In this document: piece by piece, positions 1 to 13,028 of the stretch
Layout of the letters: every line of letters starts with the position of its first letter
Numbering within the stretch: position 1 is the stretch's first letter
NCBI GenBank assembly: GCA_026826555.1
Contig: JAKSZT010054304.1
Coordinates: 32,691,188-32,755,187, forward strand
Direction: 5' to 3'
Source: Tolypeutes matacus
Taxonomy: Eukaryota > Chordata > Mammalia > Cingulata > Chlamyphoridae
DNA: 64,000 nt
Program-made: the position numbers and the translations under genes
Notes under the pieces: generated by a model
The model's input: the letters and a program-made list of their open reading frames with translations, nothing else
Told to the model about the DNA's origin: nothing
Database searches by the model: none

Positions 1-99
1 TGCTATGATGAGAATATTTGCTAAAAATAATTTTTAAATATCATTGTAAGTAGGTTAATAAATCTCTGCACTTACAAAAGTTTTTCCAGGAATTAAAAG

Positions 100-787
100 G
101 TTGAGCCCTGAATCTCAGCAGAGTTGCAACCAAGACCTACTCTCCAGTTCATCCGACTCACTCAGGACAACTAACAAAATGATGATGATGAATAATGCCC
201 ACCCCAAAAAACAGAGAGTACTTACAACTGCAGGCAAGACAGTTTGATCCATCTGCCCGATGGGATCTAAACCCCCTCTCAATCAGAACAGAGTGGACAT
301 GACCATCCTAAAATCCTCAAGATTGAGAAATGAGCAAACATAAGGGGGGAAAGCAGCTATGGACTAAGGTAGGCTCACTATTCAAGCAATGAAAGATCTT
401 GTAACATTGATATAAAAGCAGTGGTCATCAGAGGTTCTGAGGGGAGTTAGAGGGAAGAACAGGTGTAATATAGGGCATTTGGGGGATATTGGAATTGTTC
501 TGAATGACATTGCAATGACTGATACAGGACATTGTACATTTTGTTAAAACCTTTAAAAATGTGGGGTTCAAAGTGTAAAGTATATATAAACTATTGCCAT
601 GGTAGCAATGCTTCAATACATGTTCATCTATTGTAACAAATATACCACACTAATGAAAAATGTTGCTAATGGAGAGCAGTATGTGTGTGTGTGGGGTGGG
701 GTATATGGGAATCCCCCTATATTTTCTCTGTATAATTTATGTAATTTAAAGTTTCTTTAAAAATAAAATTAAAAAAAATTAAAAAAG
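100..787 (+). mobile_element. L1 3' UTR fragment, xenarthran type
   Basis: A 5'-truncated LINE-1 3' end with no coding part. It ends in an A-rich tail at about 765-787. The same 3' UTR sequence recurs on the plus strand at 14404-14765 and on the minus strand at 16209-16650 and 34340-34697, which identifies it as one retrotransposon family. Matching tracts include the run around 160-300 (reverse complement at 16380-16560) and the run 440-760 (matched at 14440-14750). The subfamily name is not known to me. Confidence 0.8.
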
Positions 788-1310
788 AGAAAGCTGATAA
801 CTAATACAATAAAGGGTAAAATATTCATGAGGGTTGAAATTTGTCATAATATCAAGAATTCTGAATTAAATTAATTTTTTTCTAACATAAGGAATGAGAT
901 ACCTATTGCAACTAAATTCAATATGCTCATTTAGCACACATGTGTGCTGACTGTATAGTAGTACACACAAAGAGACATGTTCTTCTATGAGTATAATCAG
1001 TTTTTATATCTATACATATAAAATATTTCTCATTAGTACCTTCTCTTTTTAATAAAACTAGGCTCCTACAAAGGAAGGTAAAATTGTTAGATGTTTACTG
1101 AACTTTGGAGAAACATAAAGGGCCATAGGTATAGACAAATTTCAGTGTTTTAGGTCCTTAAAATGGTTCCAACAAGTCAGAGAAAACCTAGACTGGCAGA
1201 TGAGAAATAGGGCATTCTTTAGAACTCACTTTAGAGATTCAGTGCTTAGTAGGATAGAATTCTAAGAAACTTTCTCATGGTATACTTGAGTAAAGATGTA
1301 ATATAAAGAT
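788..1310. other. Unannotated AT-rich sequence
   Basis: I recognise no gene or repeat here. It is AT-rich with no long open frame. Confidence 0.4.
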
Positions 1311-1950
1311 ATTCATGCATTCATCAAATAATTGTTGACTTCCTGAGCCTATCACATGTTCTGGGCATAGGAATAACAGTGCCAAGACATGACAGTGAAT
1401 AAAACAACAAAGTTAATATTAAATATAAATTTTAAACCATAATTAAATAAAAATAAAATTGTAAAATATAATATGATACGTGATAATTAGTGGTTAAAGG
1501 AGGAAAAGAGACAAGGAAAGGAGAGTACAAAATACTGGAGTGAAAAGGGTAGTCATGTAATACAGTATGTGATGGTCTTACTTGAGCTAAGACCCAATGG
1601 AGGTAAGGAATCCAGGCATGAAGATATCTGGGGGTGTTGGTGTAGATGTCAAATTTAGTGATTAGCAAGAGCAAAAGCTCTCAGGTGGACATGAACCCAA
1701 GAGTTTGAGAAATAAAATGGAAACCAGTATGATTGGACTGAAGTGAATGAGAAGAATAGGAGAGACTCACAAAGCAACTGAGATAATATATTTTAAAATA
1801 TAAGTATATAATGCTCAAGGAGATCAAATTGTTAGGAAGATTTGGAGTACAGATGAAACAGAAGAATGAATAACCTATTTTCTTATTGAGGACTATTTTA
1901 AGGCTACTCAGCAGCATTAGTCATTATACTTCTAAAAGTGTCTAAATCTC
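1311..1950 (-). mobile_element. LINE-2 (L2) remnant
   Basis: The left end reads as the reverse complement of the L2 3' end (start near 1315, 'attcatgcattcatcaaa', running through the 'gggcataggaataacagtg' stretch). Further on come degraded matches to the L2 segment that in this orientation reads like 'gagctaagaccc...' and 'gaagatatctggggg' (1585-1635). It is heavily diverged and contains an AT-rich stretch at 1400-1480. This is an ancient mammalian LINE with no coding capacity left. Confidence 0.55.
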
Positions 1951-3264
1951 AATTGCTTATTATTTATCTTTCTTCCAAATAACTAATTAGATTTCTAATT
2001 ATATAATCTAAATAATATATAATTCTCAATATATACCCTGCTTCTTATCCACATTTAGAGTTACACACTTGAGGTTATCACATAAATGTCCCGACATCAC
2101 ATAAACACTCAACACAACCCACATTAATTTCATAATCTTTCTTCCAAATCTTGTGTCTTAATAAATTAAATGGTCCTTTATGTACAAACTCCTGCTTGTC
2201 TAGTCTAACATCCATTCTTTTTTCCAGTTTAATACCCAAACCCAGATACTTAGCAGAGCTCATTCTGGCAGTAAATAAAAGTATATATTTCCATAATGTC
2301 TTTTACAGGTAAACATATCTTTGTCTTCCTGCAATGTGGATGTGATAAGTGGGGTTCTTGTACCATCAACTTGGACTATGTGGTGGGCCTAGAAGATGGA
2401 ACCTTGAGCTAAGATGGTGGAATAGAAAAGTGGAAAGTCTAGTTCACTGATCATATTGTAAAACCTCATTGCCTGTTATGGATTGCTTATCTTCTAGTTT
2501 ATTTGATGAAATAAAAATATACCTCTCTCTCTTCTTTAACATCTTTTTAAAATTTCTATTTCATCTGTTACAATGAGCTCCACCTATTTAAGAGATATAA
2601 CCACCTTTTCTTTGGTCCATCTTTAGAGTCATCTTTCACTCTGCTTTAACATGCCCTATCTTGTTCTAGCAATTAGCTGCCATGTTCTCTTTATTTATGT
2701 TTGAATGTCTAATCTAAAACATGTTTTCTCTAAACATCTGCCATGTTCTTCCTACTAATCATTTATAGGATCACTGAAATTTTCTTATCAGTGACTGCAG
2801 TCAGTTGGAAAAATAATATTTCTAAATGGAGATCTATTCTTTTCACTTCCTTGTTTAAATTTGGCTAGTCACTCAATTTTGTTAGCTTAAGTTTCAAAGA
2901 TATCCTATCACAATTGCAACCTGTCTCTCCATAAACAACATTTTTGGCAGTATTATATCCCATTTTGTCTTCCATACCCACTTATGATTCAATAACAGAT
3001 TCCATACTTGAAGCTGTCAGACATGACATCTATATTTAATTTTCTAAATGACTGAACTCTCATTAGATTTTATCAAATTACCAGTAGGAAAGTATAAAAT
3101 AAATTCATTTGGATATAAAATAAAATATATGCAGTATGGAATCTTAGGGTAAGGATTTCTTATGACATAGAACTTGAGAAATTTTCTTACCTACCCTGAA
3201 TATCAACTTTCTAGTTAGCAAAATGTTATAAAATAATAATACCTTGTTTGTGATTCAAAATATG
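1951..3264. other. Unannotated AT-rich sequence
   Basis: Non-repetitive to my eye. Short open frames only (for example 2078-2263 minus), none with recognisable protein similarity. Confidence 0.4.
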
Positions 3265-4431
3265 AACTTGGGATTCCAGTCATGATAGAATAAGAGAGAA
3301 ATTTACCCTCCCAACTTAAAAAATATATTTATTTGTAACATATCTAGATAGCTTATATGTATTAACTATTTTCAGCTGTTGGCCAATAAGAAGTTTTCTA
3401 CTGTGATCCTAGTTGGTAGAGAAGCAATCACCAACACTTTTCTGCTTCAAGGCACAGTTCAGACAAAGCGACATATACAAAATACCTAGCAGATCACGTC
3501 AGTCTTTCTGAGTTAAGACAGAGATGGAAAATCAAGAAGTCTGAGGTGACTGGAAATTCCCAGCTTCCAAAGAGACAAGAAATGCACAAACAAAGAATTC
3601 TGGAAATCAGCAAAGTGGATTGTTTGTATCTTTGTTGAATACTAACAACTAACTTTGTTGGATGTGTGGGGTGAAATTCCACAAAATCAGGCACAGAACA
3701 AAACAGAAGCTGTGAGCTCACATAGGACAAGGAGGTATTTAAAATCTTACAGTCATAATGGATACTCTTCATTGAATCCTTAAAGAATTTAGTAGATAAC
3801 TCAAAAAGAAAGACCTTTAGTGGTAGAGTTAAATCATTATCAAAACTGATAAACTAGATTTGAAAAAATGATACTGAAGCACATGTAACTTGACTGCCTA
3901 CCAGGACAAATACCAACAATATTTAAAGAAACATAATAAAATCTGTTCATTGAACAACATAAAATTCATAATGATTAACATCTAATAAATATTTCTAGAC
4001 ATGCCTAGGGAGAAACACCCCTTACCAGGAGAAAGCTCAGTTAATAAAAACAAACCCAAAATGATGGAGGTGATGGAATTAGCCTAAAATGCCATTAAAC
4101 AAGAATTAAAAATATATTCAAGTTGTTTATAGGAAAACATAGATACATTGAAGAGAGAAATGCCAGATGGCAGGAAAAAAAAAAGGGGGAATTACTAGGA
4201 AAAGAAATAATACTGCTGAATTGGATTAACTGTAGATTAGACACTGCTGAGGAAAAGATCAGTGAACATGATCCATAATAATAAAAACTATAAAAATGAG
4301 ACATAGCAAAAAAAAAAAAACACTAAAATATTAAATAGTTTCAATGGGACAATACCAAGCATTCTAAAATACATGTGACTGAGGTCCTAAAATGAAAAAT
4401 AGGGGAGATGAAGCATTATAGATAGATAGAT

Positions 4432-4465
<34 letters not shown>

Positions 4466-7010
4466 GCAATAAAAATTTTTCCAAATTTAACAAAAAACTA
4501 TAAGCATATGAGTAAAAGTAGCTCAACCAACACAAGAATAAATTCAAAGGAAACCATATAAAAGCAAGTTAAAATCAAATTTATGAAAGCCAATGATAAA
4601 GAGAAAATATAACAGCAGCCATGGTGAGGAAAAATATGTTCTGACAAAGAAAGACAAGAATAAACAAAGAATTCTCATGCTGAGCTACGCAAACCAGAAG
4701 ATAATAGAATCACATTTTAATACATTGAAAGAAATTACCAAAATAGAATTCTTACCAGTGAAAATATTTTTCAAAAGTAAAAGTGAAAAAAAAAAAAACT
4801 TATTCAGGCAAACAAATACCTGATAAAATTTTTGACTAGCAAATCTATACTACAGAAAATTTCAAACGAAGTCCTTAATAAATAGGGAATATGAAATCAG
4901 AGGGAAACTTGGATTTCATCACAGGGATGGAGAATGTGGGAAATGATGAATATGTGGGTAAATACTAAAGAATTATTTTCCACTTTTAATGCCCATTAAA
5001 ATATAATTGACTATTCAAAGCAAAAATATTAAGAATGGATTTAAAATTTTATAATGTATATGTATATGTAACAAAAATACATGAAAAATAACACAAAAGA
5101 GTAGATGTAGGAAATTAAAGAATATTGTTTTAATTATAAAAGAAGTAGTATATTATTATTTTTAAGTGAATGTTGATATGCTAAAGCTGCATGTTAACCT
5201 TTTAGTCAGACTTAGAAAAATAAGAGAGGGAAAGCAATGAGAAGTTAATAGTGGAAAGTGAAAATGAATAAAAGATATTCCACTATTCCCAAAGATGCCA
5301 GGAAAACAGGAAAAATGAAATAATGAGTAGATGGGACAAATATAAAACAACTAACTTGATAGACTTAAAAATGATAATCTTGTAAGTACATTAAATATAA
5401 ATGACTAAACACAGCTATTAAAATGGAGAGATTGTCAGACTCAATAAAACATTCTTGACTAATCTTTATGCTGTCGACAAAATATCCACATCAAATGTAA
5501 AGTCACAGAGAGATTTAAAGTAAAAGCATACATATATACACTATGCAAACACTAATCATAAAAAGTGGAAAGATTATATTGACCAAAATGACCTAAGGGA
5601 CATTTATACACATTTCCTCCAACATGAAAAGACTACAAAATATTTTCAAATACACACATGAAACATTTACAAGTTATATCTACAAAACTTACTTAATAAA
5701 TTTTTACAGTTTAAACAAAATAAATATTTCCTTTATTCACAAAAGAGTAAAGGATCAAAATTCATAATTGGAAAATATCTTGAAAATAACCCAATATTTA
5801 GAAAGAAAACCACAAACTTATATAACCTTGGGATAAAAATGGAATCTGAAGGGAAATTAAAAAATATTTTGGACTGAATGAAAATTTCAAAATATATCAA
5901 AATTTGCAGGATGAAATTAAAGCAGGAATTACAGTGTACTGATGTTTTAAAAACTTCTATGAGCAAAAAGAAAGGTACAAATTCAATATGAAAGCCTCTG
6001 CTTGAATACAATAGAAAAAGAACTAATTAAGAAAATGAAGTAAAAAGATGGCTATACAAATAAAAATTGAAAAAAAGAAATCAATAAAAATTAGAAAACT
6101 CAACATAAAAAATTTTCATTAAATAGATGAATACAATTGATAAAGATCTAACTACACTCATAAATATAAAAATATGGAAAGAAAAATTACCAATATCAGC
6201 AATAAAAGGAAGACTACTAATATCCTAGAGTCATTAATAAGATAATAGGAAAATATGGATAACTTTTTACCAATACATTTGTCAGCTATTTAAAAATATA
6301 TTTCTTGAAAGTCCAAAGTTACACAAACTGACTGAATAACAAATACAAATATTTATTTATTAAATACATTGAATTTGAAATTTAAAACTCCACACAAATA
6401 ATACTCTAGGTCCAGATTTCTTCACCAGTATATTCTACCAAACAATTAAGGAAAAAGAATACCAATAGTATGTATAGATTATCAGGAAATAGAGGAGGGG
6501 AGAATACTTTCCACTAATTCTAAAAGCTAACAAAATCTTTACAAGTAAAACAAAATCCTACCAAATAATTTCCTTTGTGTGTTTGAATGCCAAAATCCTT
6601 ATCAATCTACTATTATATTGAATCAGAAAATATATAAAAAGGAGAAAACACTATGAAAATTAGGACTTAGCCAGGATTGAAATATTTGTTCATCGTTTGA
6701 TAATTCATCACCTTATTAACAGATCAGCAACGAAAGAAACACATGGTTTTCTCTATAGATCAGTAAAAGTATTCACACCCACTCATGTTAAAATTAATTA
6801 AACATGACTAAATTGATATGAAATTATATAAATGGAATCCTGAGTGGCAGTTAGTAGAGCAGTAATATACAAGGGGATGTTCTGCAACATTCTGTGGTTG
6901 TAGGGGAAACAAGTGTGGTTAAACAACATTGGTGTTTACATTTATCAAAGTCATTTAACTGTACAAATTTTATTGTTTGTAATAGTTTTAAATTTTACCT
7001 CATTAATGTT
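3265..7010 (+). mobile_element. Long decayed LINE-1 (L1M-type), 5' region to 3' end
   Basis: Segments match an old mammalian L1 in the correct order. 3265-3800 resembles the 5' region. 4485-5100 resembles the ORF1/ORF2 approach, including the tract around 4740-4800. 5440-5900 matches the ORF2 endonuclease part, 5870-6250 the linker and start of RT, and 6400-6790 the RT part (for example 'attctaccaaacaattaagg' at 6431). 6880-7010 matches the L1 3' end, so most of the ORF2 C-terminal part and 3' UTR is deleted. Many stops and indels; no open frame above 92 codons. It spans about 3.7 kb. Confidence 0.65.
4420..4465 (+). repeat. (GATA)n microsatellite
   Basis: About 11 copies of GATA with one missing base near 4431. 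It lies within the decayed L1 and is probably polymorphic. Confidence 0.95.
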
Positions 7011-9165
7011 GGTTTTTTAAAAATCTTAGGCTGCGGCTTTCTTTTTCTTTGAAGGTCAGATAAGTGTGACCTTCCGTGGGAATCATTGCTTGCTTTTCAC
7101 AGGCTGAGTGTGTGAGTCTCTTTGCTTTCCAGAATCATATGAGTTCCTCTGGTAATATATGTGTCACATGAAGACCACCTGTGCTGTGATAGTGCTACAC
7201 AAAGTAGATACTCAATAAATGCCTTCCTCATAAGCATTTTGTAAATGCTTCTTGGTTATAAAAATAATGGGAGTGGATAATAAGGATACGTTTGGCATTT
7301 TAGAAAATAGGAATGTCATACATAGTTAGGCACACATATTAACAGTCTACAAAAACAAGAAGAACTTGGAAGAGAGATGGTCCTAAAGACTGGACAATCA
7401 GAGAATCATTCAGGAGATAATAAGCTCTATGAGCCATACTATAAGCATAAATAGGAATTCAACTCAGTGTGTCTCCCCTACTCATTCCTTTCTTTGGGTG
7501 TGTTCTTTTTACTTATCTATCTAGAAAATGTTCCTTTCTGGTACATATCAAAAAGAAAGCATATGATGATCCGATTAAATTTATCTCAATTTGGATAGAA
7601 AATTTCAAAATGGGTCATCTACTTGGTCAATGTAAAAACTTTGTTTTGGCTGTTTTGAGGTCAGTTGAGTAATGTCATTCTATTTAGATGGTCTGGATGG
7701 GTCGAATGATCAAGAATATGCCACCAATTTTCACAGGACCTACTGACTCTGCTTTTAGCAGCTGTGGATGTGGACAGGACTTTTCATTTAGAAGAAACCT
7801 TGGAAATACCATATACCATGAATAAATTACTTGCTGTAAATCATGGCTGTAAGGATGTAAGAAGGGAAGAAGAAAGAAAGGGATTTTAATTATTATACTG
7901 TTGATTTGCTTGTGACAACCTAAAATAACATATGAATAACTAATGGAAAAAGATTTATTTTTTATTCTTTAATTTTCACAGATTAGATTAAGTATATAAA
8001 AATAGTGAAGGGGTTCAATAAATGAATATGTGTATAGTGAAAGTGATGTTCAGTTATTCACTTATAACAGCTATCTACAAATCTATATTTCCAATCATTA
8101 TAGAGTATTATTGCTATGTTTTATTATTTCCATGAGATTGTTCTAATTATTACTGAGACTTCAAAACATTTTTAAATTTAGTACATTATGGTCAGCATTG
8201 TTTTAGTTCATTTTTTTCAAAATTAGTATTTGACATATATGGCAACTATTTTTTAAGGTATAGACAACATAATAAATTATAATAATGAAACCTATCACTG
8301 TTGTTAAGGCATGATTTTACAAGTTTCTTTGTATATGTATATATATTTCAAACAGTTGAATATTTGCACGGAAATGAGACTAAGCTGGTATAATTACAAG
8401 GCAATGATGAAGAAAAGAGTCAATCTTAGTTAAATGGGATATGTTTCCTGATTCTTACAATATTAATATTATATTTTCTTTGTCTTGACATTTATTAGAT
8501 TTTATTTTTTCTGTAGGAAATCTATACAATTTAAATGAAAGGCTCTGAACACAGGCTTATGCCATGCATAAAACATCTGCGATTATTGCCACTATGTAGC
8601 TGATGGACCATAAAGCATGATGCTTTGGAAATGCCAAATATAAAGAGAGCTGTTAAAATGGAGCACATCATTTTACAGATTAGGAAAGTGCTAACATGAA
8701 ATGATATTTCAAAGATGCCACAACAATTAAGGAAAAATGACCCCACAAAACATTTGTTAGGTTTAAAAATTCAACCCCTCATTATTTGAATCACTCATTT
8801 GACATTTTCCAGAAAACCTTGGGACAACCCTCACTTTTAAAGAAAGAAGGAAACGCATCATCTAACTTGTACCTTCAGTACTTACTTCAGAAAGATCTGG
8901 TGAAGGGAAAGTCTGAGAGTTTAGAATATCCAACAAACCTTACTTCAAATTTCTTACTGCCTGGTACTGACTACCTATGAAAATTTGGCAGTCAATTAAC
9001 TTCTTTGGATGTGAGTTTACAGAGTAGATATGAGCACTCAAAATATGATGTCAGGCACATTACAAATATTACCTTCAATACCAAGAATGCAAAATAGGAA
9101 ATGGAATATTGTAGCTGATGCAATTGATAGCATTTGATAGTGGTAGCATGGTTTACTACATGCAA
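7011..9165. other. Unannotated sequence with possible MIR/L2 tail
   Basis: Mostly unique AT-rich DNA. 'gatactcaataaatgcc' at 7207-7223 resembles the shared 3' end of MIR and L2. 8600-8700 has a short MIR-like core ('acagattaggaaagtgc'). Frames such as 7469-7672 (+) and 8531-8746 (-) show no recognisable domain. Confidence 0.4.
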
Positions 9166-9169
9166 AACT

Positions 9170-9283
9170 ATTCTTTTTTCTTCATCTTTTCTTTCCTTCC
9201 CTTCCCTTCCCTTCCCTTCCCTTTCCTTTCCTTTTCTCTTTTCTTTTCTCTTTTCTTTTCTTTTCTTTTTTTTCTTTTCTTTC

Positions 9284-9314
<31 letters not shown>

Positions 9315-9326
9315 CTTTTCTTTTCA
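9170..9326 (+). repeat. Polypyrimidine tract, (CCCTT)n / (CTTTT)n
   Basis: About 155 bases almost purely C and T, grading from CCTTCC-type units (9190-9225) to TTTTC-type units (9230-9325). The overlapping open frames on both strands (8992-9372 minus, 9118-9376 plus) are products of this low complexity and should not be read as genes. Confidence 0.95.
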
Positions 9327-10424
9327 AGAAATATACCAGATATGGAATTCTTAGATGTTCATTCTTAAGCATCTAAATATAAGTCTGAATATATTCAATA
9401 TTTTTCACTAAGTAATGGAGTGGAAGAAGATATATGAAAATAATCACAAGTGGTAGTTAATATAATTATATTCTTATTACATTTAAAAATATTCCAATAG
9501 CAACATTTTTACTTTCATAACATTTATAATTTATAAAACAATTACATATCCTGTTTTATATATTGGTTTTGATACATTTCATATTATCCCTACTTGCCTT
9601 ATTATCCTTTCTATACCATGTCTTTATTCTGAGAGACACACAACCTCACATGGGTAATCCGTTCAGTATCTTGTATCATGACTTTGATCATCTAATCACT
9701 GGTGAATTTCATCTCACTCTAATTCAGCCATGTTTTCTTATCATCACTATTTCACTTTTTTCATCAACATGAATTTGCTACAATTGTAGTTTTCCCTCCC
9801 AGATTCTCCAGTTCTCCTTTCAGAAAGACACATAGTCTCAGTGTTTCTACATTTCTTAGCAAACTATCAAATCCTTCCTAGATTCATTTTCTTTCCTGGC
9901 AATTTCAAACTCTTATGACACATCATGTAAACTTTTTGCTTATAAACATCCCTATCATCAAGATGTTGTAAAAGCTTAACAAAGCCTTGATCTTGAAACA
10001 ATTTAACCAACAACTACTCTGATGAGCACAACAGGATTCTTAGAGCTGCTGAATTAAAACACACACATACACACCTCACTGCATCTTTATAAATTTATGA
10101 TCTCCAATGCAACTGGGCTATCATTTATATTCCTTTACAATCCATTTATATTTTTCCAATCAGATCTCTTATTTTCTACAGATTATCCTTAATGGTCTTC
10201 ATTTATTTTCAAATATCTGATTCTAAAATCTCTTCATTCCCTTTCATCAGATGGCCATCCAGTATATACTCTCTAATTTCTTCAATAATATCAGTTATCT
10301 TGGCTGGTCCCTGCCTTCCAGTTTCAGTGGACTAGGCATCCTTTACCTTTTACTACCACCTGTGCTTTCAATCCCATGGTATCAGGGATCTCCGCTCCTA
10401 AGCCTGATTATTTTCTAGGAAGAC
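9327..10424. other. Unannotated sequence
   Basis: No gene seen. 10060-10420 contains pyrimidine-rich stretches that may be part of a diverged L2, but I could not anchor them. Confidence 0.35.
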
Positions 10425-10905
10425 ACACAGGACTCTATAGTTGTACTCATGGCTATGATTTATTACAGTGAAAGGATACAAAGCAAAACATCCCTTCTAC
10501 CAAGGGCACATGAGATGAAATCTAAGAAAACCAGATGCAAACTTCTAAGAGTCCTTCCCCAAAGGAGTCACACAAGACACTCTTAATTCATTCAGTAACA
10601 GGTTGTGATGTGTGTGAAATGTTACCAAGCAAAGAAGCTCATCGGAAACTCAGATCCTAGGATTTATATTGGAGGCTAGTCACACAGGCACCCTCTAACA
10701 CATGCCAAAATTCCAGACTCCAAGAAGGAAACGAGATGTTCAGCATAAGACATATTGTTTGCACAAAAACTTTTAGTCAGACTGACACATTTAACCAGTT
10801 CTGGGAATGATGAGGACTCTCCCTAAATCAACATTCCCAGGTGACAGCAGAGTCAACCTTGCAAAGAGGCCTTTCTAAGGATAGCAGCGGCAGGCCTGCT
10901 TTGTA
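10425..10905 (-). mobile_element. ERVL-type solo LTR
   Basis: The sequence resembles, in reverse orientation, an ERVL-class LTR. Recognisable blocks lie at 10430-10500 (on the minus strand a polyadenylation-type AATAAA near 10460), 10555-10600, and 10690-10760, and the 'aaagaggcctttctaagga' block ends at 10880. No terminal duplication could be seen. The class assignment is from memory of ERVL/MLT2-like consensus sequences. Confidence 0.55.
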
Positions 10906-11129
10906 AACTCTTTGCTGCTGACCACTTGGGCTTCTGCCTTTATTTCCTCAGTAGACTTAACCTGTGTATATCATTTCCTGTTTTTTCCCCTGTGCTTTCC
11001 TCCTTCTTCACCCTGTTCTTCTACTTTTTTGTATGTGTTTTTCTATCATCATTCAAGCATGCTTACCTCTCTTAAATCGACAACAAAAAAACATAAAATA
11101 AAATAAAAAACTTCTTTCAACTCATGTTT

Positions 11130-11570
11130 TCCTCTAGCTGCTACACTATTACTATCTTCAAATTCATATGGAAAAATCTTTTAAAAATTCTCATTTCTGC
11201 ATCTTTTACTTCTTCACTTAATTTTCATTCATATAACTACTTTCTAACTCTGTTTTCAAAGACTTCACCGCAATTGTCTTAATGTAAATCACCACTGGTC
11301 ACCTGGTTGCCAGAAAAACCCAAAAGATCTTACCATTTTAATCTGACAGCAGCAGGCCAACTGTTGACTCTGCATTCCCCTGAAATTGTTTTATTTCCCA
11401 TCTCTCTGACCATTTTTCAGGTTTCCTTTCGTCTGTCCATCCCACAAATGTTGGTTTGGCACAGCATATTGCCTACGCCCACTTTCCATCTCATTCAATT
11501 GATAGACTATTCTTTGCTGGTCATGGATAAGATACTGCCTTCCCATTCACAGATGGGTGAACAATCTCAG
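11130..11570 (+). mobile_element. L2 LINE fragment
   Basis: Diverged plus-strand match to L2. Shared blocks include 'tcactggtcacctggttgcc'-like text at 11290-11312 and the run through 'cagcagcaggccaactgttgactctg' (positions 11346-11372), which corresponds to the part of L2 encoding the reverse transcriptase. The frame is broken; 11307-11576 is a by-product. Confidence 0.5.
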
Positions 11571-12925
11571 GATTGATTAAACAAAATAACTAAATTACAA
11601 TTTCTTGAATCATGTATGTATTAGAAAGCTATTAAAACACATGTGGTAAAGGGGTAAGCCCATATGTATAAAAAAAAATTTCTGCCTTAAGATTAGACAT
11701 TCCTCAACCAAATCCATTAAGTAACAGCCACAAAGAATTGGTCCCTGTCAATTTCTGGGATTTCATCCAGCCAACTGATTAATCAGGTGCTGTGTGCCAG
11801 ACTTCATATTAACCACTGGTGGAAGATACATTTAATTGCCTACACTGTATTCATTCCCCTTTTCTCCTTACTTACAGAGGGACTTCAGAGTGCTTGTGCA
11901 GTCTGAGTACCTCACAACTACAAGGGACATCATATGCAATAGAACCCTATTTTGCTTAAGGTAACAATAAACCCAGTTCAAGGCCTTAAAAAGTGGACTC
12001 AGAAATAAGTATTTTTAAGGCTCCCCAGATAATTCTAATAACTTGCCAATGTTGAAAACTAGTGTCAAAGCTAAGTGTTACAATACTGTTCCCAAGTTTT
12101 CTAGATTTGTGTATAGGTAAGAGAGGCTAGTTGAACCATCAAAGTCCAGAGAAAAGTCATCTGAATGATACTCTAGAAAAACTTTTTTCTTGATGAAAAA
12201 GGAATGCAAACTGCTAGTGTGATCTTTTCCATTTATCCTTCTTCCTCCTTTTAAAGCAGACATGACGTTTGGAAATGGAGCAGTCAGCTTAAAACTACCA
12301 GGCAACAGGCAACAAGTAAAATGACTTATGCAAACATATTAAGGATGGCAGAGCAGAAAATGGGAAAAGCCTGTGTCCGTGACTGCATTGTTAAGCAACT
12401 GAACCAACTCTCTACCTATAAACTTCTTATTATATAAGAGGTAGAAACTCCTTTCTTTAAGCCACTATTATTTATGAGTTGCATTATTTGAAGCTCTTTA
12501 GAGTTGTTATTTCATTCAATTTTTTGCTATTTCTTTGATATTGTGTGATTTTATTACCCATTAAAAAGATACTAACATCTCGCTAAGAGGCCACTTTAGG
12601 TATAGTTTAGGCTCTTTATCTTGGACTTCCTTATCAGCTATTCATTGGTATAAAGTGGAGAAATGTGTTATTGATTGAAATTCCATTCCTTAATAATGTT
12701 TCAGGCAGGAAAGAGGCAAACAGTTGTGATTAAATTATACAAGCAGGGACAGGTTGTAAACATACATGGCCCTTAATTTTTGATAGTGGGACGACCTAAA
12801 GCAGTCTCTTAACTGTTAATCCATACAGCAACCAAGACTCTTAGGGATAGCAGAATCAAGAATAAAATAATAATAATAATAACAACCACAAGAGCAAATA
12901 TTTTAAACATTTACATATACTAGTT
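11571..12925. other. Unannotated sequence
   Basis: No gene or confident repeat. Short (AAT)n at 12865-12882. The frame at 12078-12305 (-) shows no recognisable similarity. Confidence 0.4.
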
Positions 12926-13028
12926 ATATGCTAAACCCTCCACATGCATTATTTCCATCTAATCATGACAACCACACATTTTGTTATTTTCTCTGTTGTA
13001 GATATGAAAAACTTAAGGAATTTGTCAA
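12926..13028 (+). mobile_element. MIR SINE fragment, interrupted by L1
   Basis: The order of short blocks (a tract like 'attatttccatctaatcatg' at 12950-12967, then a 'gatatgaaaaacttaaggaa' tract at 13001-13020) follows the MIR core and 3' part. It stops where the L1 at 13029 begins. Confidence 0.55.

Noticed and set aside
4420..4465. CRISPR-like or satellite array
   Set aside because: Plain GATA microsatellite. No spacer-repeat structure occurs anywhere in the window, and the DNA is mammalian.
8992..9376. Open frames on both strands rich in Lys/Glu or Phe/Ser
   Set aside because: They are translations of the polypyrimidine tract at 9170-9326.
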